Of a stretch of DNA of 13,779 nucleotides, positions 8,138 through 13,779 are shown piece after piece. The notes under the pieces are model-generated. The model had not been told where the DNA came from. It did not search any database and saw nothing but the letters and a program-made list of their open reading frames with translations. The DNA comes from Lysobacteraceae bacterium (lineage in GTDB: Bacteria > Pseudomonadota > Gammaproteobacteria > Xanthomonadales > Xanthomonadaceae), in assembly GCA_003505795.1 (NCBI GenBank), contig DNXT01000469.1, forward strand, positions 1-13,779, in the 5' to 3' direction. Numbering within the stretch: the first letter of the stretch is position 1; each line of letters starts with the position of its first letter. The translations under genes were made by a program, and so were the position numbers.

Positions 8138-8201
8138 GTGGGAGGGACTTCAGTCCCGACGATCTGCCGGCGGGGCCCGTCGGGACTGAAGTCCCTCCCG
8201 C
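8138..8201. repeat. REP doublet, GTGG type
   Basis: A 23-base arm at 8138-8160, beginning GTGGGAGGGACTTCAG, faces its reverse complement at 8179-8201 with one mismatch and an 18-base spacer. Each arm folds alone as GGGAC/GTCCC around TTCA. It is related to the doublet at 2480, but the stem pair C-G there is G-C here, so both copies keep the fold. It lies between the convergent HDOD and receptor genes. Apart from this element and the two flanking terminators I see nothing else in 8009-8319. Confidence 0.85.
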
Positions 8202-8257
8202 GCGCCCCACCTGGCGCTAACGGAGCCTCGGGGGGCGGCCTTGCGGCGAGCAGGCGA

Positions 8258-8291
8258 CCAAAGAGAAAGGGCGGACCTTGCGGCCCGCCCT
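8258..8291 (-). terminator. Intrinsic terminator of the TonB-dependent receptor gene
   Basis: Read on the minus strand, AGGGCGG (8291-8285) pairs with CCGCCCT (8274-8268) and is followed by TTCTCTTTGG. It lies about 30 bases after the receptor stop codon. Confidence 0.7.
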
Positions 8292-8319
8292 CCTCGTCTA
8301 CTGCCAGGACTTCGATGGA

Positions 8320-11175
8320 TCAGAAGCGCTGGGTGTACTTCATGTACACATAGCGCCCGATGTCATAGCCACCGTAGTAGGCGAACGAGCTGTTCGGAGC
8401 CGAGTACATCAGCGGAGCTTCGTGGTCGAACAGGTTGTTCGCGCCGACTGCGATGGTCGCGTTCCACGGCGCCTTCCAGTTGACCTGCATGTCATGGAAG
8501 GTGTTCGAGCCAGTGTGACGCAGCGGATCGGTCTCGCCGTTGGCGTAGTGGTCGGGTGCGTCGCACCAGCCGTCGGCCAGAGTGATGCAGCTTTCCTTCA
8601 TGCCCGAGTAGTAACGCAGGGTGTAATTCACCCCGAAATCGCCCATCGACCAGTTCACGCCCACGTTCGAACGAACTCGGAAGATGCCGGGCTCGCCGAC
8701 GCGACCGATCATGATGTTGTCACCAGCGCTGTTCTGACCAGCCTCGTCATACTTGCTGACGTAGCTGGTCTGCCAGTCGATCACGAAGTTGCCGAACGCC
8801 GTTTCCGGCAGACGGTACTTGACGCCAAGATCGTAGCCTTCAGTTTCCATCTGGCCGAGGTTGGCCACGCCGTAGCTCATTGCCGAGATGTGGCCATCGG
8901 CGGCACGGGTAACGCCAGCGCAGCGCGATGCATCACCCAGGACGTAGCAGTCGCGCAGGATGCGGTCGACGCTGTCGGCAATGATCATGTCATTGATTTC
9001 GTAGCGGTACCAATCCAGCGAGATGTCCAGGCCCTGTACCCAGCGCGGACTCCAGACCAGACCGGCGGTCTTGCTCTTGGAAGTTTCCGGCTTCAGGTTC
9101 GGGTTGGCACCGCTGATGAATTCGTCCGGAGTGGCGCAGGGATAGGTGCTGCAAGGCAGGTAACCCTGGCCCAACTGGGTGTAGCCCAGCGGGACGCCAG
9201 CCGCATTACAGGCTGCGTTGCCGTTGACACTGTTGGGGGCGCCGACACCGCATGGATCGACGTAACGCTCGAAGCTGCTGCTCAGACCACCATAGAGATC
9301 GCTGATGGTCGGGGCACGGAAGCCTTCCGCGTAGGTAGCACGCACCAACAGTTCTTCCAGCGGACGCCAAGTGAAGCCGAACTTGGAGTTGGTGGTGTCG
9401 CCGAAGTTGCTGTAGTCCGAGTAACGGCTGGCGATGTTGACCGTCAGTTCCTTGGCGAACGGCATGTCGGCGAGGATCGGAACGTTGAGCTCCAGGTAGA
9501 ACTCGTTGAGCGAGTAGTCGCCTTCGGTGGTCTTGGCACCGAGCCCAGTGCTTTCACCGGACTGGGCGAAAGCGTCCGGGGCGAAACGACCTTCTTCTTC
9601 GCGGTGCTCGTAGCCGATCGCGATACCCAGATCACCGGCAGGCAGAGTCGCCAGGGTGCCGGACAGGTTCGCGGTATAGCTGGTGGTCTTGGTCAGACCG
9701 GTATCGGTGAAGTACGGGAACAGGAAGTTCTGCAGATCCGGATCGGACAGCGAGCCCTGGCCAGCTACGCCGTAGGGCAGCAGAGGGTTCCACGGGCGGC
9801 AGTCGCCCAGCGAGACCGGATCGGCGGCGGTGCCGCACTGCGCGACGCCATCGGCGTTGATGAACGAGGAACCCAGCGCCTGACGCGAAGCGATCAGGCT
9901 CATGTCGCCGTGGCCAGTCTTGACGCTTTCGTTGCGATTCCAAAGCGCGCCGACATCCCAATCCCAGGTCTTGCCGGCGAACTCGAAGTAGCCGCTGACG
10001 GTTGGGGCGAAACGAGTGGTCTTGAGCTTGTTTTCGGTGGTGCGCGGCACTTCCCACAGGCGGCGGCGGAACTCGACGTCCTGGCCGATCGGATTGAAGG
10101 CGCTGTCACCCGACAGCGGCGTACCGAACGAGGCGGACTGGTACGGATAGCCGGCAATCTGCTGGTCCGTGGTGCGCTCGTTGTACAAGACATCGGCATT
10201 GAAGACGATACTATCGGTCAGGTCGTAGTTCGCATTGGCGAACACCGACTTACGCACGATACCGGTCTGAACCATCATCTGCTGGTTCGCGTTGGCGAAC
10301 TCGGCCGGGGTCAGCTCGTGGTAGTCCGCCGGGTTGTTCGGGTTGCCACCCGGGTTCAGGGTCTTCCACACCGCCGCTTCGGAGTCGGAGCAATCGACTT
10401 CCAGGGGGTTGCACCAGGAGCCATTCTGGCTAATGGCGCTCCAGTCGTCCGGGGTCGAATTCGGGCCCAGGCCGCCGTCGCGGCTGAACCAGCGGTTCTT
10501 CGCGAAGACCGGATCCTGCTTGGAATACTCGGCGGCCAGGGTCACGCCACCGCGCTCACCCTGCGAACCGATGGTGAAGGAGTACTGGGTGGTATCGCCG
10601 TCGCCCTGGTCGAACTGACCGTACTGGACGCTGGCCTCGGCGCCGTCGAAGCGCTTGCGGGTGATCACGTTGACCACGCCGGCAATGGCATCGGACCCGT
10701 AGATGGAGGATGCGCCGTCCTTCAGCACTTCGATACGCTCAATGGCGGCCATCGGAATCTGGCTCAGGTCCTGCAGACCCGAGGTCGATGCACCCAGACG
10801 CTTGCCGTTGACCAGCACCAGCGTGCGCTCGGCACCCAGGTTGCGCAGGTCGACGTAGTAACCACCAACGTTTTCGCCGGAAGCCAGTGCGTCGGCACGG
10901 GAAATCGCCGGCGAACCCGCCGAGGTCAGGTTCTGCAGAACGTCGGCAACCGAGGTATAGCCCTGCTGCTCCAGCGCCTGGCGGTCCAGGGTCAGGATCG
11001 GCTGCTGGGTCTCGACATCAGCGCCGCGGATGCGCGAACCGGTGATCTCGATGCGATCAAGGGTGGTCGGGGCGGACTGGGACTGCTCTTGCGCGCTGGC
11101 AAAAGCCGGCGTCAACGCGATCGCAATGCCGGCGGGCAACAGGCCCAGCCGCACTGCGGGAGTGCGAAGGTTCAT
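8320..11175 (-). CDS. TonB-dependent outer-membrane receptor
   Basis: Energy-coupled outer-membrane transporter for an unknown ligand. The 951-residue protein has a signal peptide (cut after ASA, about residue 28) and a TonB-box-like region TTLDRIEITGSRI (37-49). A plug domain spans about 57-175, with DLRNLGAERTLVLVNGKRLG (109-128) and LKDGASSIYGSDAIAGVVNV (151-170). The remainder is a long beta-barrel ending in YTQRF with the terminal Phe of outer-membrane proteins. All twelve cysteines fall into six close pairs in probable outer loops. The N-terminal pattern is that of the large Xanthomonas/Lysobacter receptor class often tied to carbohydrate or peptide uptake; I cannot assign a substrate. 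The ATG at 11175 has GGAG 6 bases upstream; a TTG four codons earlier is less likely. It starts 47 bases after the AraC-family gene, suggesting shared transcription or control. Sampled GC is 62-67%, below the neighbours. Confidence 0.95.
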   Translation of the reverse strand: MNLRTPAVRLGLLPAGIAIALTPAFASAQEQSQSAPTTLDRIEITGSRIRGADVETQQPILTLDRQALEQQGYTSVADVLQNLTSAGSPAISRADALASGENVGGYYVDLRNLGAERTLVLVNGKRLGASTSGLQDLSQIPMAAIERIEVLKDGASSIYGSDAIAGVVNVITRKRFDGAEASVQYGQFDQGDGDTTQYSFTIGSQGERGGVTLAAEYSKQDPVFAKNRWFSRDGGLGPNSTPDDWSAISQNGSWCNPLEVDCSDSEAAVWKTLNPGGNPNNPADYHELTPAEFANANQQMMVQTGIVRKSVFANANYDLTDSIVFNADVLYNERTTDQQIAGYPYQSASFGTPLSGDSAFNPIGQDVEFRRRLWEVPRTTENKLKTTRFAPTVSGYFEFAGKTWDWDVGALWNRNESVKTGHGDMSLIASRQALGSSFINADGVAQCGTAADPVSLGDCRPWNPLLPYGVAGQGSLSDPDLQNFLFPYFTDTGLTKTTSYTANLSGTLATLPAGDLGIAIGYEHREEEGRFAPDAFAQSGESTGLGAKTTEGDYSLNEFYLELNVPILADMPFAKELTVNIASRYSDYSNFGDTTNSKFGFTWRPLEELLVRATYAEGFRAPTISDLYGGLSSSFERYVDPCGVGAPNSVNGNAACNAAGVPLGYTQLGQGYLPCSTYPCATPDEFISGANPNLKPETSKSKTAGLVWSPRWVQGLDISLDWYRYEINDMIIADSVDRILRDCYVLGDASRCAGVTRAADGHISAMSYGVANLGQMETEGYDLGVKYRLPETAFGNFVIDWQTSYVSKYDEAGQNSAGDNIMIGRVGEPGIFRVRSNVGVNWSMGDFGVNYTLRYYSGMKESCITLADGWCDAPDHYANGETDPLRHTGSNTFHDMQVNWKAPWNATIAVGANNLFDHEAPLMYSAPNSSFAYYGGYDIGRYVYMKYTQRF

Positions 11176-11222
11176 CAATCTCTCCAAAGTTCGTTAGTGG
11201 CGTGTTAAGCGCCCCCAGCAAA

Positions 11223-12116
11223 TTACGATCGCGTGAACGACGCCGCTTTGCGCTGCACGCCGCGCGGCTTTGCCGAATCTGGCGGAAGTGCCATTTCGTC
11301 GCGATAGTGCGACGCCGAGACACCGAAGCGCGCACGGAAGGCACGGGCGAAGCTGCAGCAGTTGTCGAAGCCGCTGGCGGCGGCCACGTCGCCGATCATC
11401 ATCGAGGTGTCGCGCAGCAGATCGGCGGCGCGCTCCAGGCGCAGCCGCGCCGACAGCGCCTGCGGACTTTCGTCGTACAGGCTCTGGAAGGTCTTGGACA
11501 CGTACCAGCTGGAGAAATTGGTGAGCTGGGCCAGTTCGGCCACGCGCACCACCCGGTCGCTGTTGCCTTCCAGGTACAGGCGCGCGCGCTGCATGCGGCT
11601 GAACACCTGGCGGCGCCGGCTCAGTGAACGCCCCGGGCAACGGCGCTCCTGTTCGACGAAACCGACCTGCATCTCGGCCAGGTGCAGCAGCAGCGGGCGC
11701 ACGGTATGGGCGCCCTGGCCCTGCGCCGCCATGCGCCACAGCCGCAGCGCGGTGCGCAGGTCGCGCTGCCCCAGGCGGCTGCGTCCCGGGTACAGGGTGG
11801 TGTCGGTCAGCTCGGCCAGCGACTGCAGGCTGGAACCATCCAGGCCGATGCCGATGCACAGGCCGCCGCGGTCGGCCTGCAGGGTCGGGCGGGATTCCTT
11901 GTCGAAGGCGATCCAGTCGCCGGCACGCAGCCGGAACTTGCCTTCCTTGGCCTCGATCCAGGAGCGGCCGCGCAGCTGCACCCAGACCGTGAACATGGTC
12001 GGCGCCGCGCGCACGCTGCCCAGCCGCGCCACCGCCATGCACGCGGTCGCCGGCAGGCTCGCTTCCGCATCGAAACCGGCCGGTGCCCCCCGGTCCGCCA
12101 CCATCAGCTGATTCAT
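11223..12116 (-). CDS. AraC-family transcriptional regulator
   Basis: DNA-binding regulator of 297 residues. Residues about 45-95 look like the N-terminal sensing cupin-type part (WVQLRGRSWIEAKEGKFRLR, then GDWIAFD). The C-terminal 110 residues hold the two helix-turn-helix motifs: VAELAQLTNFSSWYVSKTFQ (192-211) and MIGDVAAASGFDNCCSFARA (240-259), followed by FRARFGVSASHYR (260-272). This last block is the classic AraC signature. The ATG at 12116 has GGAG 8 bases upstream; the frame is open 36 codons further but without family resemblance. The TonB-dependent receptor follows on the same strand after 47 bases, so the receptor is the obvious candidate target. The PD40 gene lies 126 bases upstream on the same strand. 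The spacer holds phased repeats (12188-12240) that could be binding sites for this protein. The inducer is unknown. Confidence 0.92.
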   Translation of the reverse strand: MNQLMVADRGAPAGFDAEASLPATACMAVARLGSVRAAPTMFTVWVQLRGRSWIEAKEGKFRLRAGDWIAFDKESRPTLQADRGGLCIGIGLDGSSLQSLAELTDTTLYPGRSRLGQRDLRTALRLWRMAAQGQGAHTVRPLLLHLAEMQVGFVEQERRCPGRSLSRRRQVFSRMQRARLYLEGNSDRVVRVAELAQLTNFSSWYVSKTFQSLYDESPQALSARLRLERAADLLRDTSMMIGDVAAASGFDNCCSFARAFRARFGVSASHYRDEMALPPDSAKPRGVQRKAASFTRS

Positions 12117-12187
12117 CGCCACCGCTCCGTGAAGGTTTGCACGAGGGCGGGGATTGTTTTGCCGAACGTGGCGACGGTCAGGAGGTT

Positions 12188-12240
12188 GTGGCGAAATTGC
12201 GGCGAAATCGCCACGAAGCGCCATACGAAAAAGATACGAA
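12188..12240. promoter_or_regulatory. Helically phased CGAA array upstream of the AraC-family gene
   Basis: CGAA begins at 12192, 12203, 12214, 12226 and 12237, giving steps of 11, 11, 12 and 11 bases. Within it are two larger repeats: GGCGAAAT at 12190-12197 and 12201-12208, and ATACGAA at 12223-12229 and 12234-12240. GTGGCGA (12188-12194) and TCGCCAC (12208-12214) also form a perfect 7-bp inverted repeat, and a further GTGGCGA is at 12168. Phased short A-runs could bend DNA or form stacked regulator half-sites. The array lies just after the stop of the PD40 gene and 72 bases before the regulator start. Confidence 0.55.
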
Positions 12241-12242
12241 GA

Positions 12243-13779
12243 TCATTTCCCCAGCAAAGACAGCAACTTGGGGGCGACCCCGATGAAGCCGGTACGCTCG
12301 TGCGGCAGGCTCATGAAGCCGATGTCGCTGCCTTCCTCGCTGGCCAGAGACACGTACATGGCCGCCGAACGGGAGTCGATGCTGAAACCGTTGATCGCGC
12401 TGAAGTTGCCCGGGTCCAGGCAGCGCTGCTCCGAGTCGGCTTCCTGGCCGAGGATGCTGTCCAGCGTCGGGCAGGCATCGACCGAGCCGAGGTAATGGAC
12501 CGCGCCGTCGCCGGCCACTGCCCAGCTGCGATAGTGCCAGCGCGAGGGCCCGGAGGCGTCGACCCGCTCCACGCTCTGCGCATGCAGGGCCTGGTCGACC
12601 CGCCACAGCCCGTCCGCCGAGAAACGGGTGAACAGGATACTGCCGCTGCTGCGGTCGAAGCGCACCTGCGACACGTCCTCGATCGAGCCCAGCCGCTTCC
12701 AGGGGTGCTGGGTGCGGTCGTACAGGCTCAGCGTGGCCGATCCGCTCTCGGTTCCGCCCAGCACCAGGATCCGGTTCGGATCGGACAGGTAGGCGGCCTG
12801 CAGCGGCCGCGACTCCGGCACGTCCAGCACCACCGAACGGTTCAGCGACGGGATCACCTCGTACAGCGCGGCCGCGCCGTCGCCCTGGCGCGCGACCACC
12901 AGCAGGCTCAGCGAGTCGGGCGACCAGTCCGGCGGCTGCCGGGTTTCCGGCACCAGCCCATCGATCGGGCGCAGCGACGCCGGCGCGCCGAGATCGGCCC
13001 ACCACAGCGCGAACTCGCCCGAACGGTCCGATGCGAACACCAGCTGCCGCCCGCTGGGCGCCACCATCGGCTGCGCGTCGCGGCCATTGGAGGCGAACAG
13101 GCGCTCGCGCGCGTAGCTGCCGTCCCCGGCGCGGGCGAAGCGGTAGATGCCGTACTGCGGCCGGCGCTGCACGAAGGCGAGCTTGCCCTTGGTCGCGGAG
13201 ATCGCCGGCGCCTGCGCATCGTCCACGCCCATGTCGCGGATCCGGCGGCTGGACAGGTCGATGCGGTACAGCCGCGACTGGCTGTCGACGCGGCGCCCGA
13301 ACACGATGCCGCTGCTGTCCGGCAACCAGGCCAGGCCGCGGATCTCGGCGTTGTCGCGGGTCAACGGCTGCGGTTCGCCGCCTTCGGCCGGCATCAGCCA
13401 CAGGTCGCCCATCTGCGGATTGCGCACGAACGCGATCCAGCGCCCGTCCGGCGAATACTGCGGCGCGTAGTCGAAGTCCTGCGGCGTGCCCGGATACGGC
13501 AGCGCATGCCATTGCCCGCTCTCGATGTCGAAGCGGCGGATGCCGCGGCCGGGATTGACCCCGGTCATGCTGCCGAACAGCAGCGAGCGGCCGTCCTGCG
13601 CCCAGCTGAAGCTGAGCATTTCCGCGCGGTCGCAGCGGGTGAGCTCGCGCTCGTCCGCGGCGCCGTTGGCCGACGCCAGCATGATCCGGCAGCTGCCGTC
13701 GTCGGACTGCCGCGCGAAGGCGATCTCGCGCCCGTCCGGCGACCAGGCCGGCAGCCGGTCGGCCTGCAGATCGGAAGAG
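12243..13779 (-). CDS. PD40/TolB-like beta-propeller protein, N-terminus outside the window
   Basis: The last 511 residues are visible; the frame is open at the window edge, so the start lies outside. The protein is built of repeated PD40-type blades of the W/Y-SPDG-IAF kind: PAWSPDGREIAF, FSWAQDGRSLLF, PQYSPDGRWIAF, LAWLPDSSGIVF, PMVAPSGRQLVF and PDWSPDSLSLLV, followed by more degenerate blades. Such propellers usually bind proteins or small ligands in the periplasm. In Xanthomonadaceae they are often the C-terminal sensor of CadC/ToxR-like regulators, with an N-terminal winged helix and one membrane segment; a TolB or S9-peptidase relative is the alternative. No Ser-Asp-His peptidase domain follows the propeller in the visible part, which argues against a prolyl-peptidase. 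It lies upstream of the AraC-family gene on the same strand, 126 bases apart. Confidence 0.85.
   Translation of the reverse strand, partial: SSDLQADRLPAWSPDGREIAFARQSDDGSCRIMLASANGAADERELTRCDRAEMLSFSWAQDGRSLLFGSMTGVNPGRGIRRFDIESGQWHALPYPGTPQDFDYAPQYSPDGRWIAFVRNPQMGDLWLMPAEGGEPQPLTRDNAEIRGLAWLPDSSGIVFGRRVDSQSRLYRIDLSSRRIRDMGVDDAQAPAISATKGKLAFVQRRPQYGIYRFARAGDGSYARERLFASNGRDAQPMVAPSGRQLVFASDRSGEFALWWADLGAPASLRPIDGLVPETRQPPDWSPDSLSLLVVARQGDGAAALYEVIPSLNRSVVLDVPESRPLQAAYLSDPNRILVLGGTESGSATLSLYDRTQHPWKRLGSIEDVSQVRFDRSSGSILFTRFSADGLWRVDQALHAQSVERVDASGPSRWHYRSWAVAGDGAVHYLGSVDACPTLDSILGQEADSEQRCLDPGNFSAINGFSIDSRSAAMYVSLASEEGSDIGFMSLPHERTGFIGVAPKLLSLLGK

Noticed and set aside
8278..11208. A 976-codon open frame on the plus strand, antisense to the whole TonB-dependent receptor
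   Set aside because: The minus-strand frame has an unmistakable receptor sequence, signal peptide and ribosome binding site. The antisense frame has no recognisable domain and is explained by high-GC codon bias.
12243..13779. Prolyl oligopeptidase (S9) identity for the propeller protein
   Set aside because: After the propeller blades there is no alpha/beta-hydrolase domain with a GxSxG motif; the protein ends at the propeller.

Overview
The window looks like a chromosomal segment of a high-GC gammaproteobacterium of the Xanthomonadaceae/Lysobacteraceae (Lysobacter, Luteimonas, Stenotrophomonas or Xanthomonas relatives). The evidence is a pyrophosphate-dependent phosphofructokinase next to a short-form adenylate kinase, Xanthomonas-type soluble and membrane pyrophosphatases, a large TonB-dependent receptor with an Oar-like N-terminus, and REP-like hairpins of the GTAG/GTGG type. 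Most genes are about 73-77% GC in the rows I counted; the receptor gene is lower, about 62-67%.

Left part (1-6738): a pyrophosphate/adenylate block. After a non-coding stretch with a possible structured small RNA and a strong bidirectional terminator come adk (-), pfp (+), a small secreted protein (-), hppA (+), a second small secreted cysteine-rich protein (-), and ppa (+). The PPi enzymes are on the plus strand and alternate with genes on the minus strand. Pfp can spend or make PPi at the fructose-6-phosphate/fructose-1,6-bisphosphate step. HppA turns PPi hydrolysis into a proton gradient, Ppa hydrolyses PPi irreversibly, and Adk rebalances AMP, ADP and ATP.

Middle (6739-8319): an HDOD-domain signalling protein (+) with a TTG start and a receiver-like N-terminus that lacks the phosphoacceptor Asp. 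It is followed by a terminator, a REP doublet and the terminator of the receptor gene.

Right part (8320-13779): three genes on the minus strand, in transcription order a beta-propeller (PD40/TolB-like) protein cut by the window edge, an AraC-family regulator, and a 951-residue TonB-dependent receptor. The receptor starts only 47 bases after the regulator stops. The spacer in front of the regulator holds five CGAA words at helical spacing, the most striking non-coding pattern in the window. No CRISPR array, tRNA, rRNA, transposase or phage gene was seen.
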